A stretch of DNA of 25,863 nucleotides, from positions 1 through 25,863 of the IMG/VR virus record IMGVR_UViG_3300001450_000244; one strand, written 5' to 3'. This DNA is from a virus. The notes beneath the pieces are model-generated. The model did not search any database. It was not told where the DNA came from and worked only from the letters and a program-made list of their open reading frames with translations. Made by a program: the position numbers and the translations under genes. Position 1 is the first letter of the stretch. Every line of letters starts with the position of its first letter. This document shows positions 6,372 through 14,556 of the stretch, piece after piece.

Positions 6372-6375
6372 TGTT

Positions 6376-6804
6376 ATGTCAGACAAGAACAAAGATACTA
6401 ATAAAATCTCTCTGTTAAAGAGGAATGTTTTTGATCTAACATCACAACTTTATGATCAACTTAAAAATGTAGCAGTTTTACAGAAGGATTTTTTTAAACT
6501 GAAACAAGAGATTAAGTTGGTTAAAGATAAACTTAAAATGGAAACACAGCAAGGTATTAAAGAGATGATAATACGAACTGACGCTGACGATGGAAAATAT
6601 AACTCTGAATTAGAACTTAATATCGCAGATATAATCCGTCACTACTCCACCCCTGTAGAGTGGGACGATTTACCTTACGATAATATGGATATAGAAGCAC
6701 GACAAAAGGTACGATTTCAAGATGCAAATCCACCACACAAGAGAGACCTGTTAAAAGCTGCAGAGGAGATAGTTAAACTAATTACTGGTAGTGCTTACTT
6801 ATGA
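6376..6804 (+). CDS. Coiled-coil hypothetical protein
   Basis: The 142-residue protein begins with a heptad-like, Lys-rich helix (about residues 8-55). Inside it, FFKLKQEIKLVKDK nearly repeats the tail of the 1801 gene product, and the DNA shares T7-A3-CTGAA-R-CAAGA. The C-terminal half is a separate acidic domain that I cannot name. Its stop overlaps the thyX start (ATGA), suggesting coupled translation with nucleotide metabolism. Confidence 0.65.
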   Translation: MSDKNKDTNKISLLKRNVFDLTSQLYDQLKNVAVLQKDFFKLKQEIKLVKDKLKMETQQGIKEMIIRTDADDGKYNSELELNIADIIRHYSTPVEWDDLPYDNMDIEARQKVRFQDANPPHKRDLLKAAEEIVKLITGSAYL

Positions 6805-7508
6805 GTGATACATCAGTAGAATTAATTGACTGCATGGGAAGTGATTTATCTGTAGTCAATGCAGCTAGGGTGTCAATGGATAAGGCTAGTCAGTGGAATA
6901 CTACAAACCTAGCAACCTATGGGGGTTGCATTAAAGAAAAGATACTACATGAGAATGACGTTAAATTAATCAAGTATCTAGCTAAGCACAATCACTGGAC
7001 ACCATTTGGACATGCGTTTGCATCCTTTAGAATTAAAGCTCCGATATTTATAGCTAGACAACTAGGTAAGCATCAAGTAGGATTAGTGTGGAATGAAGTG
7101 TCTCGACGTTACGTTGATAGTGACCCTGAATTCTACAAGCCTAGTGAATGGCGAGCTAAAGCTCCTAATATAAAGCAAGGTAGTTCAAGTGATACAGTAG
7201 ATGACAATGTAGGTATTAGTATCGACTATACTACTATAACTATGAGTTGTTATCTTACATATAAAAAGATGATCGATCATGGTGTATGTCCAGAGCAAGC
7301 ACGTATGATCCTACCGCAGAGCATGATGACCGAATGGATTTGGTCAGGTAGCTTGTATGCATTCTCGCGAGTATGTAATCTTAGAATTGATCCACATACA
7401 CAGAAAGAGACACAAGTTATAGCTTGGAAAATCGATGAATATATGGAACGAAGGTTCCCTGTATCTTGGAAGGAGTTACTTAATCAGAAGAATGAATTGG
7501 TAATTTGA
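6801..7508 (+). CDS. thyX: Flavin-dependent thymidylate synthase ThyX
   Basis: The 235-residue length and pattern fit ThyX, which makes dTMP from dUMP using methylene-tetrahydrofolate, FAD and NADPH. Visible marks are HWTPFGH (residues 65-71), PIFIARQ (81-87), WNEVSRRYV (97-105) and GVCPEQARMILP in the C-terminal half. The usual RHR(x7)S signature appears here as KHQ followed by eight residues and Ser101, so two of three signature residues differ and the spacing is one longer. I believe related phage enzymes share this form, but I cannot check that here. With the deaminase upstream and RNR downstream it forms the dTTP supply route. Confidence 0.9.
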   Translation: MSDTSVELIDCMGSDLSVVNAARVSMDKASQWNTTNLATYGGCIKEKILHENDVKLIKYLAKHNHWTPFGHAFASFRIKAPIFIARQLGKHQVGLVWNEVSRRYVDSDPEFYKPSEWRAKAPNIKQGSSSDTVDDNVGISIDYTTITMSCYLTYKKMIDHGVCPEQARMILPQSMMTEWIWSGSLYAFSRVCNLRIDPHTQKETQVIAWKIDEYMERRFPVSWKELLNQKNELVI

Positions 7509-7509
7509 A

Positions 7510-7764
7510 ATGAAAACGATCATCCATATAAACAAAAACCTAAAACAATCCAATGATAAGCAAGGAAAAACTCGCCCTGTTTGTCGAGTAGAGACAGAAG
7601 GTAAGACTTGGTATGGATCAAGTGTTGATATGCTTGGACCAAGTTCAATGATATACAGTCCAGACAAGCCAAGAAAATGTGGTGCTAAACTTTGGATTGA
7701 AACTGATGGTGAAGTTGTTATTCACGATAAGACTACATATGCTGATATGAGGAATGGTAAATGA
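7510..7764 (+). CDS. Conserved phage protein of unknown function
   Basis: The 84-residue protein follows a pattern seen in many phages: an N-terminal IHINKN, then GKTRPVCRVETEGK, a GPSSMIYSPDKP segment and CGAKLWIETDG. No function is known to me. The ATG is one base after the thyX stop, and its own stop overlaps the next start by ATGA, so it is part of the same operon. Confidence 0.7.
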   Translation: MKTIIHINKNLKQSNDKQGKTRPVCRVETEGKTWYGSSVDMLGPSSMIYSPDKPRKCGAKLWIETDGEVVIHDKTTYADMRNGK

Positions 7765-7958
7765 AACATACAGCAAAGATATTATACTTGACAAAAGTAA
7801 TCTTATGCAGTACATGTAGTAAGTGCTTTTTAAAGGAAGACCCGTCTAAGGTATTTGGTATTAAGCATTACTGTAGCTATGAGTGTGGTGCTAAAGATCA
7901 GCCTGAGTTTACAATTGGAACAACCAACCTAGAAACCACACCTTTAAATAAAATTTAG
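7761..7958 (+). CDS. Small zinc-ribbon-like protein
   Basis: This 65-residue protein has cysteines at CSTCSKC (near residues 13-19) and CSYEC (near residues 34-38), a treble-clef or zinc-ribbon-like arrangement. It is the third mini zinc protein in the early region. Function unknown. Start is set by the ATGA overlap. Confidence 0.65.
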   Translation: MKHTAKILYLTKVILCSTCSKCFLKEDPSKVFGIKHYCSYECGAKDQPEFTIGTTNLETTPLNKI

Positions 7959-7986
7959 ACAAAGAGAGAGAGATAGAGATACTAAT

Positions 7987-8448
7987 ATGGTAAGACATAG
8001 AACACCTCAAACAGCTGTAGCTGAATTCCACAAGGCATTCGGACATCCTATAGGTCAAGCTTACACAGATAAAAGTCTAGAGTTTAGGTTTGATTTATTA
8101 GAAGAAGAATTCATTGAACTAACAGTTGAGATGAATAACATGCGTAAAGAATTAAAAGAGTACGGTAAATGTTTTCCGTCATCTATAGCTGACATGCTAA
8201 AGGAGATGGCTGACCTGCAGTATGTCTTGTCAGGATTAGCTGTTACATTTGACTTACCTCTTGAAGTAGCCTTCACCAGAGTTCATAATAGTAATATGTC
8301 AAAGCTAGATGAAGATGGAAAGCCTGTGCTTAGAGCGGATGGTAAGATATTAAAGGGACCAAACTATGAGGCTCCATTTATGGTAGACTTAGTAGTAGGT
8401 ACTGAAGAGTCTAAACAAAAGGCTAGTATTTATGGTAAAACAAAATGA
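7987..8448 (+). CDS. MazG-like / PRA-PH-type NTP pyrophosphohydrolase
   Basis: The 153-residue protein has the all-alpha NTP-PPase pattern: a helix with EEEFIEL (near residues 38-44), then EMADLQYVLSGLAVTF (near residues 75-90), where the acidic residues bind Mg. The tail NSNMSKLDEDGKPV and GKILKGPNYEAP is typical of phage members. These enzymes hydrolyse NTPs or dNTPs to monophosphates, clearing unwanted nucleotides or altering alarmone levels. A purine-rich stretch (about 7961-7980) precedes the ATG. It is co-directional with thyX and coupled by ATGA to the next gene. Confidence 0.85.
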   Translation: MVRHRTPQTAVAEFHKAFGHPIGQAYTDKSLEFRFDLLEEEFIELTVEMNNMRKELKEYGKCFPSSIADMLKEMADLQYVLSGLAVTFDLPLEVAFTRVHNSNMSKLDEDGKPVLRADGKILKGPNYEAPFMVDLVVGTEESKQKASIYGKTK

Positions 8449-8666
8449 CAGTTAAAAACTTATGGGAAAAAGATCGTAAGATCATTCACAAGGAGTTAGT
8501 TAAAGAATATCTATCAGAAGGATATTCAATTAAGGAAGCACGTAAACTAGCTACTCAAGAAACTGACGACATCAAGTCAGGAGATTACGACTTTGTAAAA
8601 AATATGTTTGATGAATATACAGATGGAGATAACGACAGTGACAGTAACAAAAACGAGCAGCAGTAA
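8445..8666 (+). CDS. Small helical hypothetical protein
   Basis: This 73-residue protein has an amphipathic, charged helical body (HKELVKEYLSEGYSIKEARK) and an acidic Asp/Asn/Ser tail. It is not recognised. It overlaps the MazG-like gene by ATGA and the following gene by about 29 bases. Confidence 0.65.
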   Translation: MTVKNLWEKDRKIIHKELVKEYLSEGYSIKEARKLATQETDDIKSGDYDFVKNMFDEYTDGDNDSDSNKNEQQ

Positions 8667-8901
8667 TGATCAATGGAAGTTAGTTAAGAGAACACAAAGG
8701 AATCCTAAAGCTAAGATCACTGAAACTATTTATAGTGTTGGCACCTTAGAAGAGATAAGTGCTGACTTAGATTATATTACAAGCTTGTTCGACACACTAA
8801 ACTTCACAGCTGAAAGATTCAATGAAGCTGATAACGTAAGAACATACATTAATAAAACAAATAATAATGTAAAGTATACGTATACAATGGAGAAGGCATG
8901 A
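8638..8901 (+). CDS. Hypothetical protein
   Basis: I start this at GTG 8638 because GGAGA (8625-8629) lies eight bases upstream. In-frame ATGs at 8611 and 8623 are alternatives without a clear ribosome site. The 87-residue protein has a Ser/Thr N-terminus, then a helical domain (TLEEISADLDYITSLFDTL). I do not recognise it. It is coupled by ATGA to the primase-helicase. Confidence 0.6.
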   Translation: MTVTKTSSSNDQWKLVKRTQRNPKAKITETIYSVGTLEEISADLDYITSLFDTLNFTAERFNEADNVRTYINKTNNNVKYTYTMEKA

Positions 8902-10574
8902 CAGACAATGATAGTATCTTATCCAGAGGAAGTTGTCCCTCGTGTGACAGTAGTGATGGCTGTGTAAATTATAAAGACGGTCACTCGCATTGTTTCTCCT
9001 GTGGTAAGCACTATAATAAGTCTAATTCCAATGATAGCAGAGAAGTTAAAGATATGAGTACAACACAGACCCAGAAGACAGTCATACCTATGACAACTAT
9101 TAAATCTAAGGTGATAGCTCTTACAGATCGTAAGATTAGTGAAGATACCGCACGTAAGTATAATGTACGTACAGTGGAAGACCAGTCAGGTAAGCCAGCG
9201 CAACAACTATATCCTTATTATGATAAAGATGGTAACCATATAGGAGATAAGGTTAGGAACTTAGCTGATAAAACCTTTCATGCTAAAGGTGATGTAGCTA
9301 ATGCTAAGCTATTCGGACAGAACTTATTTGAAGCTAAGGGTAAGTTTGTAACTATAACAGAAGGTGAAGTCGATGCGTTAGCTGCGTTCCAAATGCTAGG
9401 TTCAAAGTGGCCTGTACTATCCATTAAGAATGGAGCACAAGGAGCTAAGAAGAATGTAGCTGAGAACTTAGATTACTTAGCAGGATTTGAAACTGTAGTA
9501 ATATGTTTTGATAACGACAAGCCGGGTAAGGCAGCATCACAAGCTGTAGCTAAACTATTCAAACCCAACACCTGTAAGATTGTAAACTTAACTGAAGGTA
9601 AAGATGCGTGCGATTACCTTAAGGCTAGTAAGCGAGAAGCGTTTAGTCAATCGTGGTGGAATGCTAAAACATATACACCCTCTGGCATCATTAACTTAGG
9701 TGACTTTGGTGATGAACTATTTGAAGAAGAGGAATGTAAATCAGTTCCATATCCTTGGAAGGGATTGAATGAGAAGACCTTTGGCTTGCGAACAGGAGAG
9801 CTTGTAACTATCACTGCAGGTACAGGCACTGGTAAGTCTAGTGTAATGCGAGAGCTACAGCATCACATCCTCAACAGCACTGAAGAGAACATAGGTGTCA
9901 TAGCTTTAGAGGAGAACGTGAAGCGCACAGTCTTTCATCTTATGTCAGTTGAAGCTAGTGATCGTCTGTATATTAAAGAGGTTAGAGATAACTACTCACG
10001 GGATGAACTTAATAAATATAAGGATGCAACTGTAGGTACCAGACGTTTCTTTGCCTTCGATCATTTTGGTTCAATGGATAACGATGAGATACTGTCAATG
10101 GTACGGTACATGGTTAAGTCCTTGGACTGTCAATGGATATTCTTAGATCACTTATCCATCTTAGTATCAGGACAAGAAGACAATGGTGATGAACGAAAAA
10201 GTATTGACGTACTAATGACCAAGCTACGTTCAATTGTAGAAGAGACTAACTGTTCATTGGTCTTAGTGTCACACCTTAAGAGAGTAGGTAACGGTAAGGG
10301 ACATGAGGATGGTGTTGAAGTATCACTGTCACACCTTAGAGGATCACAATCAATTGCACAGTTATCAGACATGGTGATTGCAATGGAGCGTGACCAACAG
10401 GCTGATGATCCTGTCGTAGCTAACACTACTGTAATTAGGATATTAAAGAATAGATATACAGGAGAGACAGGCTTAGCTACATACCTATTGTTTGATTCTG
10501 ATTCCGGTAGACTTAAAGAGATTGCTGCACCCTCTGAAGAAGACGATAGTGAGGAACAAGAAGGAGCCTTTTAA
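8898..10574 (+). CDS. T7-like DNA primase-helicase
   Basis: The 558-residue protein matches phage T7 gp4 in order and length. An N-terminal zinc domain has Cys13, Cys16, Cys32 and Cys35. A TOPRIM fold carries EGEVDA (about 155-160) and FDND (204-207). A RecA-like DnaB-family helicase has Walker A GTGTGKSS (308-315), Walker B WIFLDH (412-417) and VSHLK (456-460). It would unwind the fork and synthesise RNA primers for the polymerase encoded downstream. An internal Met53 follows the zinc domain and could give a short helicase-only form, as T7 does, but its ribosome site is weak. Confidence 0.95.
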   Translation: MTDNDSILSRGSCPSCDSSDGCVNYKDGHSHCFSCGKHYNKSNSNDSREVKDMSTTQTQKTVIPMTTIKSKVIALTDRKISEDTARKYNVRTVEDQSGKPAQQLYPYYDKDGNHIGDKVRNLADKTFHAKGDVANAKLFGQNLFEAKGKFVTITEGEVDALAAFQMLGSKWPVLSIKNGAQGAKKNVAENLDYLAGFETVVICFDNDKPGKAASQAVAKLFKPNTCKIVNLTEGKDACDYLKASKREAFSQSWWNAKTYTPSGIINLGDFGDELFEEEECKSVPYPWKGLNEKTFGLRTGELVTITAGTGTGKSSVMRELQHHILNSTEENIGVIALEENVKRTVFHLMSVEASDRLYIKEVRDNYSRDELNKYKDATVGTRRFFAFDHFGSMDNDEILSMVRYMVKSLDCQWIFLDHLSILVSGQEDNGDERKSIDVLMTKLRSIVEETNCSLVLVSHLKRVGNGKGHEDGVEVSLSHLRGSQSIAQLSDMVIAMERDQQADDPVVANTTVIRILKNRYTGETGLATYLLFDSDSGRLKEIAAPSEEDDSEEQEGAF

Positions 10575-10575
10575 A

Positions 10576-10782
10576 GTGACTGAGTATAGGATAGTAAAAG
10601 ATTTATACGATGGGTTTGAGGTGCAAATTAAACATGGATGGTGGTGGCCTTTCTGGCGACAGCCTATTGTTAATACACACAAGTCAATAGAAGAGGCTAA
10701 GAAGTGGGTAGTCTGGCACGCCAAGCCTGAAATCTTATACTTAGGAAAGGTGCATACTAAAGATGGCTCTAACCGCCGCTGA
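10576..10782 (+). CDS. Small hypothetical protein, GTG start
   Basis: GTG 10576 is one base after the primase stop and nine bases after AAGGAG (10561-10566), so I prefer it to a longer frame beginning inside the primase gene. The 68-residue protein has a tryptophan-rich centre (HGWWWPFWRQPIV) and a basic end. Function unknown. It overlaps the HNH endonuclease gene by 20 bases. Confidence 0.65.
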   Translation: MTEYRIVKDLYDGFEVQIKHGWWWPFWRQPIVNTHKSIEEAKKWVVWHAKPEILYLGKVHTKDGSNRR

Positions 10783-11224
10783 GTATTCTAGGAAATGGAG
10801 AGAAAAGAATCCTGATTACTATAAAAAATGGACAGTAACTAATACTGAGAAACGTAAGAAGTCCGCTAAGAAATGGAGAGAAAAGAATCCTAATCACAAT
10901 AAAGAATGGAAAGTAAATAATTCTGAGTACACAAAGAAGTACCATAAGGAATGGAGAAAAAATAATCGTGGAAAAATAAATGCTATTAATTCTAAACGTA
11001 GAGCTGCTAAGCTACAAGCTGCACCATCTTGGGCTAATAAAAAGACTATAGATATGATATATATTATAGCTAATATTTGTAATAAAACAGTTGACCATAT
11101 TGTTCCTCTACAGAGTTCTGTAGTATGTGGTCTACACTGGGAAGCTAACTTACAACTACTAACTCAACAAGAGAACAGTAGTAAATCTAATAAGCATGAC
11201 TTTGACACACCTTTAGGACGGTAA
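10763..11224 (+). CDS. Free-standing HNH endonuclease
   Basis: The 153-residue protein ends in an HNH nuclease: DHIVPL (residues 111-116), His125 in GLHWEANL, and Asn138 in QQENSSKSNK. The N-terminal half is a three-fold Lys/Trp repeat, with KWREKNP twice and EWRKNNRG, probably a DNA-binding helical array. It lies between primase-helicase and DNA polymerase genes, the classical place for homing endonucleases that mark and cut the same locus in competing phages. No intron or split gene is seen, so it would be a free-standing homing-type enzyme. Confidence 0.85.
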   Translation: MALTAAEYSRKWREKNPDYYKKWTVTNTEKRKKSAKKWREKNPNHNKEWKVNNSEYTKKYHKEWRKNNRGKINAINSKRRAAKLQAAPSWANKKTIDMIYIIANICNKTVDHIVPLQSSVVCGLHWEANLQLLTQQENSSKSNKHDFDTPLGR

Positions 11225-11234
11225 GGAATATTAA

Positions 11235-13004
11235 ATGGTAGGATATATTATATGTGATATAGAAACTGATAGTCTTCAGCCGTCCCTTATACATGTAATC
11301 TGTTGTCTAGATACTAATACTAATACCTATCATACTTTTACATCTGATCCTTCTATGGGTGAAGAACTTCTAATGTTCACTACATTTGTAGAGAATAACA
11401 AAGATACAAATAAGTTTGTATTCCATGGTGGTATTAACTTTGATCTACCTGTAATTAATAAGTTCATTAAGAAGGACTTACTTACAGTTGATATGATAGA
11501 AGATACTTTAATACTAAGCAGGATGCTTGATGTCTACCCTATAGATGGGTTAGGTCATAGCTTAGGTGCATGGGGACAACGATTAAACTGTCCTAAGATT
11601 GAGTTCCATGAGTATGAATTATTAACACAGGAAATGATCGACTACTGTAAAGGAGATATATCTACAGGTGCTAAGACATTTGAACACTTAAAGAAAGAAC
11701 TTATACGTAAGAAGATATCAAGGAAGTCTATTGACCTAGAGTACTGTGTACAAGAACTAATTACACAGCAGGAGAACAATGGTTTTAAACTAGATATACC
11801 TAAAGCTATGCAGTTTGTAGCATCGTTAGAAGATAAGGCTGATATATTAAATGACAGGTTGATTGAAACTTTTAAGCCTGTGCCTATCTTTGATAAAGAT
11901 ATTAAGGTTAAGTATATCAAAGCTACAGGTGAGTTATCAAAGGTAGGTTTGAACCACTATAGAAATTCCTTAGTTGATGTAGTAGGTGATCATAGTAGGA
12001 TTAAGTTCCAAGAGTTTAACCCATCAAGTAGGCAGCAGATAGCTGAGAGATTGATAAAGCTAGGCTGGAAACCTACTAAGTTCACAGAGAAAGGTAACGT
12101 CATAGTTGATGAAGGTGCCTTAGCTAATATAGATATACCTGAAGCTAACATACTAAAGGAGAAGATGTTATTAGAAAAAAGAATAACACAGACTGCTAGT
12201 TGGATAGATGCAGTAGATGATAATGACAGAGTGCATGGTAAGGTGTTCACGTTAGGCGCAGTCTCCACTAGGATGACACATAACAGTCCTAATATGGCAC
12301 AGGTACCAGCTTCATACTCACCGTATGGTCCTGAATGTAGACAGTTATGGATACCTGAAGAACCTAATGTATTGCTAGGGTGTGATGCATCAGGCTTAGA
12401 GCTTAGAGTGTTAGCTCATTATCTTAATGATCCTGTGTTCACCAAGGAAGTTCTAGATGGTGACATTCATACAGCCAATCAGAAGGCGGCAGGGTTAAGC
12501 ACTAGAGATGAAGCTAAGACGTTTATCTATGCATTCTTATACGGTGCAGGACCAGCTAAGATAGGATCAATTGTAGGTGGCTCAGCTAAGGATGGTCAGA
12601 GATTGATTGATCTATTCTTGAAGAACGTACCTGCATTAGCTGCATTAAAACATAAGTTAAGTATTGAGATTAAGACTAAGAAAGGATGGATTAGAGGACT
12701 AGATGGTAGACTACTCAAGGTAAGGTCAGAGCATTCAGCATTGAACTTGTTGTGTCAGGGTGCAGGAGCTATTATCTGCAAGGCATGGTTGGTTGGTATC
12801 TTTAGACTTAACTACGATAAACTACCCTTTAAATTAGTTGCAAGTATTCACGATGAATATCAATTTGAAGTTCATCCTGATCATGCAGAAGAATTAGGGA
12901 GTATAACACGGAGAGCTATTAAAGATATAGAACAACAGTACAACGTACTATGCCCACTTGATAGTGAGTTTAAGATCGGTGCTAATTGGAGCTTGACACA
13001 CTAA
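11235..13004 (+). CDS. T7-like family A DNA polymerase
   Basis: The 589-residue protein has both activities of a phage replicative PolA. The 3'-5' exonuclease shows DIET (8-11), NFD (68-70) and Y137xxxD141. The polymerase shows motif A DASGLELR from Asp384, motif B with Lys428, Tyr432 and YG (436-437), and motif C HDE (539-541). Tyr432 corresponds to position 762 of E. coli Pol I; Tyr there is the T7-type state. At 589 residues it is shorter than T7 gp5 (704), and whether it binds host thioredoxin cannot be judged. AAGGAA precedes the ATG by seven bases. Confidence 0.95.
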   Translation: MVGYIICDIETDSLQPSLIHVICCLDTNTNTYHTFTSDPSMGEELLMFTTFVENNKDTNKFVFHGGINFDLPVINKFIKKDLLTVDMIEDTLILSRMLDVYPIDGLGHSLGAWGQRLNCPKIEFHEYELLTQEMIDYCKGDISTGAKTFEHLKKELIRKKISRKSIDLEYCVQELITQQENNGFKLDIPKAMQFVASLEDKADILNDRLIETFKPVPIFDKDIKVKYIKATGELSKVGLNHYRNSLVDVVGDHSRIKFQEFNPSSRQQIAERLIKLGWKPTKFTEKGNVIVDEGALANIDIPEANILKEKMLLEKRITQTASWIDAVDDNDRVHGKVFTLGAVSTRMTHNSPNMAQVPASYSPYGPECRQLWIPEEPNVLLGCDASGLELRVLAHYLNDPVFTKEVLDGDIHTANQKAAGLSTRDEAKTFIYAFLYGAGPAKIGSIVGGSAKDGQRLIDLFLKNVPALAALKHKLSIEIKTKKGWIRGLDGRLLKVRSEHSALNLLCQGAGAIICKAWLVGIFRLNYDKLPFKLVASIHDEYQFEVHPDHAEELGSITRRAIKDIEQQYNVLCPLDSEFKIGANWSLTH

Positions 13005-13015
13005 AGGATAAGGTT

Positions 13016-13513
13016 ATGATTGAGATTGAAATAACTCCTAAGATGAGAAGGATAGCTGATAATAAATCTAAAGGCATGGGAGAACTTAAAGGTTCCATAA
13101 CTAAAGGTATAGGTAATCAAGTAGGATTCTTAGGAGAATGTTTGGTATCTTACTTCTTTAGATTACACTTTAAAAATACATACGATTATGATTTTATCTT
13201 ACCTAATGGAAAGACTGTTGATGTTAAAACTAAAACAACTACAGTTGAACCTAAAGATTATTATGATTGTAGTGTCGCTAAGTGGAATACTAAACAGAAG
13301 TGTGACTACTATATATTTGCTAGGATAAATAAAAAGCTTGACAAGGGATGGCTGCTAGGATATTATCCTAAGACTGATTACTTTAAGGATTCAATTGAAA
13401 TGAACAAAGGAGATATAGACCCATCAAATAACTTCGTAGTTAAATCAGATTGCTACAACATGCAGATAAATAAATTACATGATGTAGCTAAATTACTTGT
13501 TGACAGCGCCTGA
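13016..13513 (+). CDS. PD-(D/E)XK superfamily nuclease
   Basis: ATG 13016 follows AAAGGA (13003-13008); a longer frame from TTG 12986 would overlap the polymerase gene. The 165-residue protein has the nuclease core: Glu41 in GFLGECLVSYFF, Asp59 in YDYDFILPNGK, and Asp69-x-Lys71 in VDVKTK. This fits phage proteins found near replication genes that nick or cut DNA. Substrate and role are not known. The 3' end of the gene contains the -35 box of the SSB promoter. Confidence 0.75.
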   Translation: MIEIEITPKMRRIADNKSKGMGELKGSITKGIGNQVGFLGECLVSYFFRLHFKNTYDYDFILPNGKTVDVKTKTTTVEPKDYYDCSVAKWNTKQKCDYYIFARINKKLDKGWLLGYYPKTDYFKDSIEMNKGDIDPSNNFVVKSDCYNMQINKLHDVAKLLVDSA

Positions 13514-13530
13514 TTATTCAGGTATATACT
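13500..13530 (+). promoter_or_regulatory. SSB promoter with palindrome in its spacer
   Basis: TTGACA (13500-13505) is followed after 17 bp by TATATA (13523-13528), or after 19 bp by TATACT (13525-13530). The spacer holds the palindrome CCTGATTATTCAGG (13509-13522), which also spans the stop of the upstream gene. A protein bound there would directly compete with RNA polymerase. As RNA from upstream transcription it could form a short hairpin instead. It would drive the SSB, tRNA and winged-helix genes. Confidence 0.65.
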
Positions 13531-13593
13531 AAGAACTAAACCACAAGGACCACACATTTGGGTGGCCCATATAACATAAGGACTAATAGAATC

Positions 13594-14088
13594 ATGGCTA
13601 CTAAATTTAACTTCATCTCAGGTAAAGCTCAATGGGCTAGTGTCATCCAACCTAACACAACATACGAACCATGTTGGAGTATAGATGTAATTTTAGATGA
13701 GGATAATAAAGCTAAAGTTGAGAGCTTAGGATTAGTACCTAAGTATAAAGATAACGTAGGTGACTACATTCAAATCAAGCGTAAGGTTACAACTAAGAAA
13801 GGAGACACACGAGATGCTCCTGATGTTGTCGATTCCAAGCGTAATCCTTGGGGTAAGAATTTGATTGGTAACGGTAGCGAGGTCAATGTTAAATTCCACA
13901 CCTTCAACTGGACCTATAATAATAAGTCAGGCATTGGCGCTGATCTAGATGCAGTGCAGGTTGTCAAACTTGTAGAGTACGGTGCTGATTTTGACGACAT
14001 AGATGATGGCTATGTAGTTGATGATGACGGTTCCTCTAAGTCAGAGTGGGAAGATCAGCAAGGTAAAAACGATGAGGTACCTTTCTAG
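13594..14088 (+). CDS. T7 gp2.5-like single-stranded DNA-binding protein
   Basis: The 164-residue product starts at ATG 13594; upstream in-frame sequence is promoter and leader. It has an OB-fold-like body (ATKFNFISGKAQWASV near the start, then VNVKFHTFNWTYNNKSG) and a long acidic tail ending in VPF. An acidic tail with a terminal Phe is the mark of T7 gp2.5-type SSBs, where it contacts the polymerase and helicase. It would coat single strands at the phage fork. A likely 80-nt leader contains a small hairpin (13547-13568). Confidence 0.85.
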   Translation: MATKFNFISGKAQWASVIQPNTTYEPCWSIDVILDEDNKAKVESLGLVPKYKDNVGDYIQIKRKVTTKKGDTRDAPDVVDSKRNPWGKNLIGNGSEVNVKFHTFNWTYNNKSGIGADLDAVQVVKLVEYGADFDDIDDGYVVDDDGSSKSEWEDQQGKNDEVPF

Positions 14089-14118
14089 TTCCTACTAAAC
14101 TTTGAACTAAACTAGATA

Positions 14119-14195
<77 letters not shown>

Positions 14196-14213
14196 TATAA
14201 AGAAGGGTATACT

Positions 14214-14486
14214 ATGCAAAATAAATCAACAGCTAAGAGTCGAGTACTACGGGCATTGTCTAAGCGTAACCTTGTTACACGTAAGACTGCCATTGAGAGA
14301 GGTTGGTGTGAGAACCTTACAGCTACAATCTCACGCTTACGGGACGATGGTCATGTCGTAGAAAGGGTCTTAGTTAAAGGACCGCCATCGTATACACGCT
14401 ATCGTTTGGTACAAGAACATGGACGTTACATTCCTTCCAAGCATCTTGTAATCGGTGGCGATACAGGTTTGAAACTAGCAGCATAA
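14214..14486 (+). CDS. Winged-helix-like DNA-binding protein
   Basis: The 90-residue protein fits a small HTH/winged-helix pattern: KSRVLRALSKRN, TRKTAIERGW, then TATISRLRDDGHVVERV and a wing with PSYTRYRL. Similar phage and plasmid proteins are annotated as HTH domain proteins. It follows the tRNA by 18 bases and is probably transcribed from the SSB promoter. It is the best candidate in the window for a sequence-specific regulator, perhaps of the palindromes at 1376 or 13509, but that pairing is guesswork. Confidence 0.7.
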   Translation: MQNKSTAKSRVLRALSKRNLVTRKTAIERGWCENLTATISRLRDDGHVVERVLVKGPPSYTRYRLVQEHGRYIPSKHLVIGGDTGLKLAA

Positions 14487-14509
14487 GAAACTAAAATCGT
14501 ATAACTTTA

Positions 14510-14556
14510 TAGAGGCATTAGTAATTTAATAACTACTAAGTAAGTCCTCTACTTTT
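14510..14556 (+). terminator. Probable terminator after winged-helix gene
   Basis: TAGAGG (14510-14515) pairs with CCTCTA (14546-14551), and inside it TTAGTA (14518-14523) pairs with TACTAA (14534-14539). CTTTTATT follows. The nested stems and T-rich end fit a weak intrinsic terminator closing the SSB-tRNA-HTH unit. The AT-rich stretch on to 14598 may hold a promoter for the next gene, but none is clear. Confidence 0.5.
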
